DNA of 64,000 nucleotides from Pelagibacterium lacus (lineage in GTDB: Bacteria > Pseudomonadota > Alphaproteobacteria > Rhizobiales > Devosiaceae): positions 1 to 64,000 of the forward strand of contig NZ_QQNH01000006.1 of assembly GCF_003345525.1 (NCBI RefSeq), read 5' to 3'. Below, piece by piece: positions 51,182-59,703 of the stretch. Each line of letters opens with the position of its first letter. Position 1 is the stretch's first letter. Under the pieces are notes generated by a model. It had not been told where the DNA came from. It saw only the letters and a list, made by a program, of their open reading frames with translations, and did no database searches. Made by a program: the position numbers and the translations under genes.

Positions 51182-51700
51182 ATGATCAAGCGCATCGTCT
51201 GCGTGGCCGGGGCCCTTCTGGGCGCGGTGGCCCTCTCCCAGACCCCCGAATATACCCAGCAATATACCCAGCGCCTGGCCGGGGCGGTGGACGAACTCAC
51301 CACGATCATCACCCGCTTCGACGAGGACGCGGCCCGCTTCGGGCTGAGCCGGGAGGAAGGGCTGGAGCGCTACCAGGCCAGCCCCGACGATTTCCTCGCC
51401 GGGCGCGGCCTTTCCATGCAGGCGGTGTTCGCCCGCCACGAGGCGCTTGCGGCGCAGCTGGCCGATCTGCGCGCCGCCGGCGGCATGACCAAAATCCTCT
51501 CGCTCACGCAATATTTCGATAGCGATGTGGGCGCCGCAGCGCTGGAGGATTTCCGCCCCGCCGTGCCGGTCACCCTCGAGGGCCTCGCCTTCGCCCTGGT
51601 CGGCTGGGTCATGGGCTATGCGCTGGCCTGGGGCGGAGCCACCACCGCCGCTGCGCCCTTCCGCCGGCGCCGCCCCCGGGTGCGCGTCAGCCGGCGCTGA
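51182..51700 (+). CDS. DUF2937 family protein
   Basis: 172 residues. [64 protein letters not shown] is typical of DUF2937: an N-terminal hydrophobic helix, then a predicted coiled coil with repeated Gln/Tyr. A second membrane helix ([19 protein letters not shown]) and a basic tail [12 protein letters not shown] end it. Probably an inner-membrane protein with its middle in the periplasm. Function unknown. Between ptsH and ahcY. Confidence 0.8.
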   Translation: MIKRIVCVAGALLGAVALSQTPEYTQQYTQRLAGAVDELTTIITRFDEDAARFGLSREEGLERYQASPDDFLAGRGLSMQAVFARHEALAAQLADLRAAGGMTKILSLTQYFDSDVGAAALEDFRPAVPVTLEGLAFALVGWVMGYALAWGGATTAAAPFRRRRPRVRVSRR

Positions 51701-51711
51701 TCGGGTCCGAC

Positions 51712-51769
51712 GGGATATAAATCTTTCTTTATGTCCCGGTTGCCTCGGCGGCGCGGGCTGGCGTATAAG
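51712..51769 (+). promoter_or_regulatory. ahcY operator and promoter
   Basis: An inverted repeat GGGATATAAA/TTTATGTCCC (51712-51721/51728-51737, one mismatch) shares GGACATAAAGAA on the reverse strand with the metK site at 24877-24888. It ends two bases before a TTGCCT -35 (51740-51745); an 18-bp spacer leads to TATAAG (51764-51769). Both genes thus have the repeat directly upstream of the -35. Confidence 0.7.
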
Positions 51770-51815
51770 GTCGGCTGACCACGATCACCAGCAACCAGAA
51801 GCGGAGAACGGGCCC

Positions 51816-53219
51816 ATGAGCGCGGCTTCCCCCAATTACGCCGTTCGCGACATTTCCCTTGCCGGCTATGGCCGCAAGGAGATCGCGATGGCCGAGATCG
51901 AGATGCCCGGCTTGATGGCCATTCGGGCCGAAAATGCCGAGCGCCAGCCCCTGAAGGGCGCGCGCATCGCCGGCTCGCTGCACATGACCATCCAGACCGC
52001 CGTGCTGATCGAAACCCTGGTGGCGCTGGGGGCCGAGGTGCGCTGGGCCTCGTGCAACATCTTTTCCACCCAGGACCACGCCGCCGCGGCCATTGCCGAA
52101 GCGGGCATTCCGGTCTTTGCCCATAAGGGTGAAACGCTCGAGGAATACTGGGATTTCGCCGACCGCATCCTCGACTGGGGCAATGGCGAGGTCGCCAACA
52201 TGATCCTCGACGATGGCGGCGACGCCACCATGCTGGTGCTGCTGGGCGCCAGGGCCGAAACCGATCCTTCCGTTCTGGCCGACCCCAAGAACGAGGAAGA
52301 GGAAGCGCTGTTCGCCACCATAAAGCGGCGGCTGGCCAGCCAGCCGGGCTTTTATTCCCGCTGCCGCGCGTCGATCCGCGGCGTATCCGAAGAAACCACC
52401 ACCGGGGTAATGCGGCTCTACCAGTTGCAGGAGCGGGGCGAACTGCCCTTCCCGGCCATCAACGTCAACGATTCGGTGACCAAGTCGAAATTCGACAACC
52501 GCTATGGCTGCCGTGAAAGCCTCGTGGACGCCATCCGCCGCGGCACCGACGTGATGATGGCCGGCAAGGTGGCGATCGTGTGCGGCTATGGCGATGTGGG
52601 CAAGGGCTCGGCCGAATCCCTGCGCGGGGCCGGGGCGCGGGTTCTGGTCACCGAGATCGACCCCATCTGCGCGCTGCAGGCGGCCATGGACGGCTATGAG
52701 GTGGTGACGCTGGACGACGCCATCGAGCGCGCCGACATCGTGGTCACCGCCACCGGCAACAAGGACGTCTTGACCATCGAGCACATGCGCCGCACCAAGA
52801 ACATGGCCATCGTGTGCAATATCGGCCATTTCGACAACGAGATCCAGGTCGCCGCCCTGCGCAACCTCAAATGGGACAACGTCAAGCCCCAGGTCGACCT
52901 CGTGGAATTTCCCGACGGCAAGAAGATGATCCTGCTGTCCGAGGGACGGCTGGTCAATCTGGGCAACGCCACCGGCCACCCCTCTTTCGTCATGAGCGCC
53001 TCGTTCTCCAACCAGACGCTGGCGCAGATCGAATTGTGGACCAAGGGGGACGATTACGGCAACGAAGTCTACATCCTCCCCAAGCATCTCGACGAGAAGG
53101 TGGCGCGTCTGCATCTGGACAAGCTGGGCGCCAAGCTGACCCAGCTCAGCCCCACCCAGGCCGCCTATATCGGCGTCGACCCCCACGGCCCCTTCAAGAG
53201 CGAACACTACCGGTATTGA
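51816..53219 (+). CDS. ahcY: Adenosylhomocysteinase
   Basis: 467 residues from the ATG at 51816. It splits S-adenosylhomocysteine into homocysteine and adenosine, closing the methyl cycle. [34 protein letters not shown] and [24 protein letters not shown] form the substrate pocket with catalytic Lys and Asp. The NAD site is [32 protein letters not shown], and the C-terminal KSEHYRY tail contacts NAD of the partner subunit. Length and insertion are of the proteobacterial 465-470 residue type. Its upstream repeat is shared with metK. Confidence 0.98.
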   Translation: MSAASPNYAVRDISLAGYGRKEIAMAEIEMPGLMAIRAENAERQPLKGARIAGSLHMTIQTAVLIETLVALGAEVRWASCNIFSTQDHAAAAIAEAGIPVFAHKGETLEEYWDFADRILDWGNGEVANMILDDGGDATMLVLLGARAETDPSVLADPKNEEEEALFATIKRRLASQPGFYSRCRASIRGVSEETTTGVMRLYQLQERGELPFPAINVNDSVTKSKFDNRYGCRESLVDAIRRGTDVMMAGKVAIVCGYGDVGKGSAESLRGAGARVLVTEIDPICALQAAMDGYEVVTLDDAIERADIVVTATGNKDVLTIEHMRRTKNMAIVCNIGHFDNEIQVAALRNLKWDNVKPQVDLVEFPDGKKMILLSEGRLVNLGNATGHPSFVMSASFSNQTLAQIELWTKGDDYGNEVYILPKHLDEKVARLHLDKLGAKLTQLSPTQAAYIGVDPHGPFKSEHYRY

Positions 53220-53581
53220 GGGACGCGCGGTCCCTCCCCAAGCCCCGGAATCGCCCTCCCCTTGACGGGGAGGGGTTAGGGGTGGGGTGGGGCCAAGGGC
53301 TCAAGGCCCGATTTGCCGGCTGACGCCGGCACCCCCACCCTCAATCCCTCCCCTCAAGGGGGAGGGAGGCCAGGCTGTGCGGGAGGTGGGGTGGGGCCAG
53401 GGGCACCAGCATCCGCCTTCATCCCATGCCGGAACAAATCAGGACCGCCGCCCGCGTCAATGGCGGCGGCGGGGTTTAAGTTATCCCCGTCCGCAAAGTT
53501 GACTCTTTTTCCCGATTCGCCCCCCCTGTATGGTTAACCGATTCGCGAGGCCCGTCTCGGTGATCGCACGGGCAAGTCAAG
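53220..53581. repeat. Intergenic repeat region between ahcY and divL
   Basis: 362 bp without a gene. It holds two G/C-rich hairpins: CCCTCCCC/GGGGAGGG (53254-53261/53267-53274) and TCCCTCCCC/GGGGAGGGA (53345-53353/53359-53367). A GGTGGGGTGGGGCCA stretch occurs twice, at 53281-53295 and 53385-53399. The arrangement suggests a duplicated or mirrored intergenic repeat element. The last 100 bp before divL are lower in GC and contain TTAA half-sites (53477, 53534) but no full CtrA box. Confidence 0.65.
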
Positions 53582-56083
53582 GTGAAATCTTTGGGCAAGG
53601 GGGCATTGGCAATGCAGCCGGCAGGATTCCGGAAACGCGCTGGAGTCGCAGCCCTTTCCGCCACCGGCCTCGTCCTGGCCTCCCCCGTCCTCGCCTCGCC
53701 CATCGCCCCCCTCGCCGCCACCTCGCTCAGCGCCGCCGCCCCCTATGCCATCACCCTCGGCGCGGCGGGATTTGCCCTGGTCAGCGCGCTGCTTGCCCTC
53801 AAATGGCGCCGCGAGGCCGATGCCGCCCGCGCCGACAGTGGCGAACGGCTCGGGGCCATGCGCGCCGCGCTGGACGAATTCGAAACCCTTTTGGCCGGCA
53901 TGCCCGAGGTCACTATCATCTGGCGCGATACCGGGATTGAACCCTCGGTGCTGGGCCCGGTCTCGGCACTGCTGCCGGGAGAAACGCGGCCCCAGGCGGT
54001 GCTCGAATTCCGCACCTGGCTCGACCCCGAAGCGGCCCGCGAGCTGGCCGCCCGCCTCACCGATCTGCGCATCGAGGGACGGATGTTCGAAACCTCGGTC
54101 ACGGCGCGCGACGGCCGCATCGTGCGCGCCACCGGGCGGCTGGTCGGGGGCACCGCCGTGGTGCGGCTGCGCTCCTCGGGCGCCTCGATCGAGCCCCCCT
54201 TGCGCGGCGACGCCCTTGCCCGCTTGCCTTCCCCCGCCGAAGCCCAGGCGGTGCTGGCCAGCCTCACCATCCCCGCCTGGCTGCGCGACAAGGACGGGCT
54301 GCTGATCTATGCCAATGCCGCCTATCTCCATTTCACCCGCACGCTGGGGCTGAAGGGCGAGCGCGGCACCGCCCCCGACATCTTCGACGCCGTGACGCGC
54401 GAAAAGCATTTGAAGGCCCTCGAGGACGCCGCCGACACCATCGCCTTCACCGAGCCGCATCCGGCGGCCGGCGGGCTCGATCTGGTGCTGTTTCCCCTTT
54501 CGGGGGGCAGCGCGGGCTATTGCTATCCGCCGGTCACCCGCGCCAAGCCGGCCGAGGCCGAGACCGGCCAGCCCGATCTGGGCCATCTCACCACGGTGAT
54601 CGACGCGCTGGCCACCCCCATCGCCGTCTTCGACAAGCGGCGCCAGCTCACCCATTACAACACCGCCTATGCCCGCTTCTGGGGGCTCGATATCGCCTGG
54701 CTCAACACCGCCCCCGACGAGCGGGCCATCCTCGACCGCCTGCGCACCCAGGGCATGCTGCCGGCCGAGACCGATTATCGCGACTGGCGGGCCCGGCACC
54801 TGATGAGCTATGCGCTCACCAGCCCGCGCGAAACCCCCTGGTATCTGCCGGACGGGCGCTGCGCCAATGTCATCGCCGCCCCGGCCACCGGCACCGGCGG
54901 GGTGATCTATGTCTTCGAGGACATGACCGAGCGGCTGGAGCTCGAAACCCGCCACAACGCGCTGATCCACGTGCAGCGCGAAACCCTCAACGCCCTCAGC
55001 GAGGGCGTGGCGGTGTTCGGCACCAATGGCCGGCTGCGGCTGCACAATCCGCGGCTGGCGCTGCTGTGGTCGCTGCCCATGGCAAGCCTGGGCAACCACC
55101 CTCATATCGACGACATGGCCCGCGCCTGCGCCCAGGCCTTCCCCGAGGACGGGGCCCGCATCTGGGCCGACCTCAAGCAGCGCGTGGTCGATCTCGACCC
55201 CAACCGCATGGACACCAAGGGCCGCATCAACCGCGCGGACGGTCGGCTGCTCGATTATGCCGTGGTGCGCCTGCCCGACGGGCAGACCATGATGACCTTT
55301 GTCGACGTCTCGGAAAGCGCCAATTACGAGCGCGTGCTGCGGGAGCGCAACGAGGCGCTGATCGCCGCCGACCGGCTCAAGGACACTTTCGTGCAGAACG
55401 TTTCCTACGAACTGCGCTCCCCCCTCACCAACATCATCGGCTTTGCCGATCTGCTCGCCAATGATTCCGGGCCCCTCAACGACAAGCAGCGCTCCTATAC
55501 CGACTATATCCGCGCCTCCTCGGCCAATCTGGGTCTGTTGATCGATAATATCCTCGACCTCGCCACCGTCGATGCGGGCATCGCCCAGCTCCATCCCGAA
55601 CAACTCGATATCGCCCAATTGATCGAAAAGGCCCGCGCCGGGCTGTCGGCCGCCTTTGCCGGCACCGACGCCGCGGTCGACATCACCGTCGAGATCGAGG
55701 ACGGCCTGCCGGTCCTCGTCGCCGATGGCACGCGCATCGTGCAGGTGCTCTACAACCTGCTTTCCAACGCGGCGCGCTTTTCCGATCCGGGCTCCGAGGT
55801 GCGGGTGCGGGTTTCGGCGCGCGGGCCGGACCACATCGCCTTCGCCGTCGAGGATGACGGGGCGGGCATTCCCGAGGACATGCGCAGCGCCATGTTCCAG
55901 CGCTTCGAGGGCCAGTCGGTGGAAGGCCGCCAGCGCGGGGCGGGGCTGGGGCTGGCCATCGTCAAGACCTTCGTCAACCTGCATGGCGGCACGGTGCTGA
56001 TCGAAAGCCGCGAGCCGCGCGGCACCCGCGTCACCGTCATCGTGCCGGCCAATGCGGCGCTGGCCCTCAACGCCGGCGAATAG
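53582..56083 (+). CDS. divL: DivL-like PAS-domain tyrosine pseudokinase
   Basis: 833 residues from a GTG at 53582; an ATG ten codons later has the better AAGGGGG site. An N-terminal signal-anchor or two helices (residues ~15-75) are followed by PAS-like domains (~95-180, ~220-300, ~330-460, ~470-590), then a kinase-type dimerisation and ATPase core. The H-box reads VQNVSYELRSPLTNIIGFADLL, with Tyr609 where histidine kinases have His. This is the hallmark of Caulobacter DivL, which modulates CckA and thus CtrA. N-box (LYNLLSNAARFSDP) and G-boxes (EDDGAGIPE, QRGAGLGLAIVK) are intact. Next to tsaE. Confidence 0.88.
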   Translation: MKSLGKGALAMQPAGFRKRAGVAALSATGLVLASPVLASPIAPLAATSLSAAAPYAITLGAAGFALVSALLALKWRREADAARADSGERLGAMRAALDEFETLLAGMPEVTIIWRDTGIEPSVLGPVSALLPGETRPQAVLEFRTWLDPEAARELAARLTDLRIEGRMFETSVTARDGRIVRATGRLVGGTAVVRLRSSGASIEPPLRGDALARLPSPAEAQAVLASLTIPAWLRDKDGLLIYANAAYLHFTRTLGLKGERGTAPDIFDAVTREKHLKALEDAADTIAFTEPHPAAGGLDLVLFPLSGGSAGYCYPPVTRAKPAEAETGQPDLGHLTTVIDALATPIAVFDKRRQLTHYNTAYARFWGLDIAWLNTAPDERAILDRLRTQGMLPAETDYRDWRARHLMSYALTSPRETPWYLPDGRCANVIAAPATGTGGVIYVFEDMTERLELETRHNALIHVQRETLNALSEGVAVFGTNGRLRLHNPRLALLWSLPMASLGNHPHIDDMARACAQAFPEDGARIWADLKQRVVDLDPNRMDTKGRINRADGRLLDYAVVRLPDGQTMMTFVDVSESANYERVLRERNEALIAADRLKDTFVQNVSYELRSPLTNIIGFADLLANDSGPLNDKQRSYTDYIRASSANLGLLIDNILDLATVDAGIAQLHPEQLDIAQLIEKARAGLSAAFAGTDAAVDITVEIEDGLPVLVADGTRIVQVLYNLLSNAARFSDPGSEVRVRVSARGPDHIAFAVEDDGAGIPEDMRSAMFQRFEGQSVEGRQRGAGLGLAIVKTFVNLHGGTVLIESREPRGTRVTVIVPANAALALNAGE

Positions 56084-56084
56084 G

Positions 56085-56552
56085 ATGCTCACCGCCTTCG
56101 CCCCCGACGACGCCGCAACCGCCGCCATCGGCACGGCGCTGGCCGCGGTGCTCCGCCCCGGCGATGTGGTCGCCCTCGACGGGGGGCTGGGGGCCGGCAA
56201 GACGGCCCTGGCCCGTGCCATCATCCGCGCCCGGCTCGGGGCGCCCGATCTCGAAGTGCCCTCTCCCACCTTCGCCATCGTGCAGCCCTATCCCGGCATC
56301 CTGCACGCCGATCTCTACCGGCTGGCCGATGAGAGCGAGATCTTCGAATTGGGCCTGTTCGACGATGACGACGTCATCCTGCTGGTCGAATGGCCTCAGC
56401 GCGCGCCGATCCTCTTTGACCGCGACGGGCTCAAGCTGACCCTCGACATGGGCGAGGACGGCGCCGGGCGGGTGCTCTCGGTCAAGCCCATGGGCCACCG
56501 CGACATGGCTCCCGTCGCCACGGCGCTTGCACCCTGGCTGCGGACGCGGTGA
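56085..56552 (+). CDS. tsaE: tRNA threonylcarbamoyladenosine synthesis ATPase TsaE
   Basis: 155 residues from the ATG at 56085, one base after the divL stop. The P-loop GGLGAGKTALARAII, PSPTFAIVQPYPG, LHADLYRL and the catalytic-site VEWPQRA are intact. TsaE supports the TsaBD complex in making t6A37 of ANN-decoding tRNAs. It likely shares a transcript with divL. In many relatives a phosphotransferase/nucleotidyltransferase gene follows before addB; here only a short region lies between. Confidence 0.94.
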   Translation: MLTAFAPDDAATAAIGTALAAVLRPGDVVALDGGLGAGKTALARAIIRARLGAPDLEVPSPTFAIVQPYPGILHADLYRLADESEIFELGLFDDDDVILLVEWPQRAPILFDRDGLKLTLDMGEDGAGRVLSVKPMGHRDMAPVATALAPWLRTR

Positions 56553-56631
56553 AATCGGGCATGGCCGATTCGCTTTTCCCCCTTCCTGCCGATCCCCAGA
56601 CGCAATGGACGCCGGCCGGCGCGCGGCTCTG

Positions 56632-59600
56632 ATGGCGCGGCACGGCTCGGTCTTTTCCATCCCCCCCGACGCCCCGTTCCTCGCGACGCTGGCCGAGGCG
56701 CTGCTCGATGGCCGGCTGACCCCGGACTGGCCGCGCGAGGGCCCGTTCTGGCTGTCCGACATCACCCTCTACCTGCCCACCCGCCGCGCCGCCACGGCGC
56801 TGTCGCGGCTGATCGCCGGGCGGCTGGGCGCCGCTCCCCTGCTGCTGCCCGATATCCGCCCGCTGGGCGGCGAGGACCCGAGTCAGGAGCCCTTCCTGCC
56901 GCCCTATGAGCCCATCGTCCTGCCGCCGGCCGTCAACCGTTTCAAGCGCCGCCTGCTCCTGGCCGAGCTGGTCGAGGCCTGGCTCGGCACCCAGCGGGGC
57001 GCCACCGCCTTTTCCGCCCCCGGTCTCGGGGGGTTCTCGGGCCCGCCCAACAGCGCCGAAATCCTGGCGCTCGCCGATTCGCTGGCCACGCTGATCGACG
57101 ATTTCGCCATCGCCCGCGTGCCGCCTACGCTTCTGGCCGATGTCGATGACGCACAACTGGCCGCCCAATGGCAGGCCAATCTCGATTTCGTCGCCTTCGT
57201 GCTCGACGCCTGGCCGGACATTCTATCGGCCGAGGGCGAGATGGACGCGGCGGCGCGCACCAATCATCTCCTCGAGCGCAAGGCCGCCTCCCTCGCCGCC
57301 GTGCATGGGACGCGTCCGGTGATCGTGGCCGGCTCCACCGGCTCGATCCCCGCCACCGCCGACCTCATCGCCGCCATCGCCCGCCTGCCCAATGGCGCGG
57401 TGGTGCTGGGCGGGCTCGATACCGGCCTCGACGCCACGACCGTCGAGACCCTGCGCAATCCTGCCGCCAATCCCCATGGCCATCCGCAATATGGGCTGGT
57501 GCGCCTGTTGCGCCGGCTCGAAACCGGGCCGCAGGCGGTCATCGCGCTGGCCGCGCCTGGCCCGCGCGCGAAGATGCTCGATGCGGCGCTGGGCCTGCCG
57601 GAAACCACGGCCCATTGGGAGCGGCTGACCCGCGATCTGGGCCCGGACCTCGAACAGGCCGTTGCCGGGCTGAGCCTTATCCGGGCCCGCACCCCCGAGG
57701 AGGAGGCCCGCGCCATTGCCATCGCGGTGCATGAGGCGCTGGCTGCCACCCCGCCGCGCGCGGTGGCCATCATCGCCCCCGACCAGACCCTGGCCCGGCG
57801 CATCTGCGCCGAGCTCGCCCGCTTCGATATCGCGCTCGACGACGCCGCCGGCACCCCGCTGCTGCGCACAAGGGTGGGGCGGCTGGTGCGGCAGGCCGTG
57901 TCGCTGGTGGCCAATGGCCTCGCTCCCGTCGACCTGATGGCGCTGCTGCGCGACCGCCATGTGGGGCTGGGCCTTGGGCGGGCCGCCGTCTCGCGCGCGG
58001 CCCAATGGCTCGACCTCGGCGCGCTGCGCGGCCAGCGCCCGCTGCCCGGCTTTGCCGGCCTGCGCAAGGCCGTGACCGACAATTTCGACAAGCGCACCGC
58101 CTATCCGGCCCTTAGGTTGCAGACCGGCGAGGCGATCGCGGTGCTTGCCCTGCTCGACGCGCTCGAAACCGCTTTGGCCCCGCTTGCCGCCCTCGCCTCG
58201 GAGGCATTTTCGGCCAGCCGCTTCGCCGCCGCCCTCGCCGAGACGCTTGTGCTGCTGCGCGATACCGGCCCCGATCCGCTGCCCGCCATCGAGGGCGAGG
58301 CCGAGCTCATGGCTTGGATCGAGACCGCCATGGCCCAGGGGGCGCGGGGCCCGCGATTTTCCGGCGCGGCGCTCGGCCAGGCGCTGGAGGGGCTGTTGGC
58401 CGGTCCCAGCGTGCGCCCGCCACGCCCCGAGGCCGAGGACGTGGTGCTGTTCGGCCGCCTCGAAGCCCGGCTCATGCAGGCCGACCGGGTGATCCTTGCC
58501 GGCATGATCGAATCCGTGTGGCCCGAGATCGCCGATCCCGGCCCGTGGATGAGCCGCGGCATGCGCATGGCGGTGGGGCTCGAGCCGCCCGAAAAGCTGC
58601 ACGGGCTGGCCGCCCACGACTTCCTCATGGCGGCCGGGGCGCCGGAGGTTATCTTCACCCATCCCGAGCGCGCCGGCACCTCTCCGGCCACCCCCTCGCG
58701 CCTCATCCAGCGGCTTGAAGCCTTTGTCGGCGAGGACCTCAGCGGCCAGATGGCGGCGCGGGGCGAGCATTTCCTGGCCCAGGCCCGGCGGCTCGACGCC
58801 ACCGGCCATCCCCCGCGCCCCGCCACCCGCCCGGCGCCCAATCCCCCTCCCGGCGTGCGCCCGCGCGCCCTTTCGATCACCGAGGCCGAGACCCTGCTGC
58901 GCTCGCCCTATGACATCTATGCCCGCCACGTGCTGGGGCTGCGGCGCATCGATCCCCTGGGCGCCGATCCCGACCATGCCGAGCGCGGCACGCTGATCCA
59001 CGCCATACTGGGCGATTTCATCTCCGAAGGGCAAGACCCCGCCGCGCCCGAGGCCTTCGAGACCATCATGGCCATGGCGCGCCGCGACTATGCTCGGCTC
59101 GACGCGCTGCCGGCCCGGCAGGCCCTCTGGCTCAGGCGCTTCGAGACCATCGCAAGCGATTTCCTCGCCTTCGAGCGCCGCCGAGGCCATATCGCCACCC
59201 GCCGGGCCGAGATCTCGGGCCGGCTGGACATGGTGGTGGGAGGCGCCGACTTCACCCTGCGCGGCCGCGCCGACCGCATCGACCGCACCCGGCTCGGCAC
59301 CCTCGAAATCATCGATTTCAAGACCGGCGAGCCGCCAAAGGCCGGGGACATGAGGGCCTTCTTCGCGCCGCAACTGCCGCTCGAGGCCCGCATGGCCGCC
59401 GCCGGAGCCTTCGGCCCCGATCTCGCCCGACCCACCGAGGCGATGGGGTTCATCAAGCTCTCCCATGGTCCCGAGGCGCTGAAAGCCACCGCCTTCGCCC
59501 TTCCCAAGGGCATGGCGCTGGAGGAGATGGTCGAGGAGACCTTCCGCCGCTTCCAGACCCATGTGGAAGCCATGCTGATCCGGGGCGAGGTGCCCATGCC

Positions 59601-59703
59601 GGCCCGCGTCCTCCCCCGCCCCGGCCAGCGCTTCAAGGGCGATTACCACCATCTGGCCCGCACCGAGGAATGGACGGTGCTCGACGGCGAGGAGGAGGAG
59701 TGA
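56632..59703 (+). CDS. addB: Double-strand break repair protein AddB
   Basis: 1023 residues from the ATG at 56632 (MARHGSVFSIPPDAPFLATLAEALLDG). AddB is the second nuclease subunit of the AddAB helicase-nuclease, which resects double-strand breaks for RecA. The N-terminal helicase-like half lacks a Walker A. The C-terminal RecB-type nuclease has LRSPYDIYARHVLGL, HAILGDFI and the catalytic RADRIDRTRLGTLEIIDFKTGEPP. The start was chosen by its TGATG overlap with a 23-codon ORF at 56561 and by family N-termini; an in-frame ATG at 56605 is possible. addA overlaps the stop (TGATG). Confidence 0.95.
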   Translation: MARHGSVFSIPPDAPFLATLAEALLDGRLTPDWPREGPFWLSDITLYLPTRRAATALSRLIAGRLGAAPLLLPDIRPLGGEDPSQEPFLPPYEPIVLPPAVNRFKRRLLLAELVEAWLGTQRGATAFSAPGLGGFSGPPNSAEILALADSLATLIDDFAIARVPPTLLADVDDAQLAAQWQANLDFVAFVLDAWPDILSAEGEMDAAARTNHLLERKAASLAAVHGTRPVIVAGSTGSIPATADLIAAIARLPNGAVVLGGLDTGLDATTVETLRNPAANPHGHPQYGLVRLLRRLETGPQAVIALAAPGPRAKMLDAALGLPETTAHWERLTRDLGPDLEQAVAGLSLIRARTPEEEARAIAIAVHEALAATPPRAVAIIAPDQTLARRICAELARFDIALDDAAGTPLLRTRVGRLVRQAVSLVANGLAPVDLMALLRDRHVGLGLGRAAVSRAAQWLDLGALRGQRPLPGFAGLRKAVTDNFDKRTAYPALRLQTGEAIAVLALLDALETALAPLAALASEAFSASRFAAALAETLVLLRDTGPDPLPAIEGEAELMAWIETAMAQGARGPRFSGAALGQALEGLLAGPSVRPPRPEAEDVVLFGRLEARLMQADRVILAGMIESVWPEIADPGPWMSRGMRMAVGLEPPEKLHGLAAHDFLMAAGAPEVIFTHPERAGTSPATPSRLIQRLEAFVGEDLSGQMAARGEHFLAQARRLDATGHPPRPATRPAPNPPPGVRPRALSITEAETLLRSPYDIYARHVLGLRRIDPLGADPDHAERGTLIHAILGDFISEGQDPAAPEAFETIMAMARRDYARLDALPARQALWLRRFETIASDFLAFERRRGHIATRRAEISGRLDMVVGGADFTLRGRADRIDRTRLGTLEIIDFKTGEPPKAGDMRAFFAPQLPLEARMAAAGAFGPDLARPTEAMGFIKLSHGPEALKATAFALPKGMALEEMVEETFRRFQTHVEAMLIRGEVPMPARVLPRPGQRFKGDYHHLARTEEWTVLDGEEEE

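Noticed and set aside
53534-53541. CtrA box upstream of divL
   Set aside because: Only half-sites (TTAACCG and TTTAAG) are present; the second TTAA at seven bases is missing.
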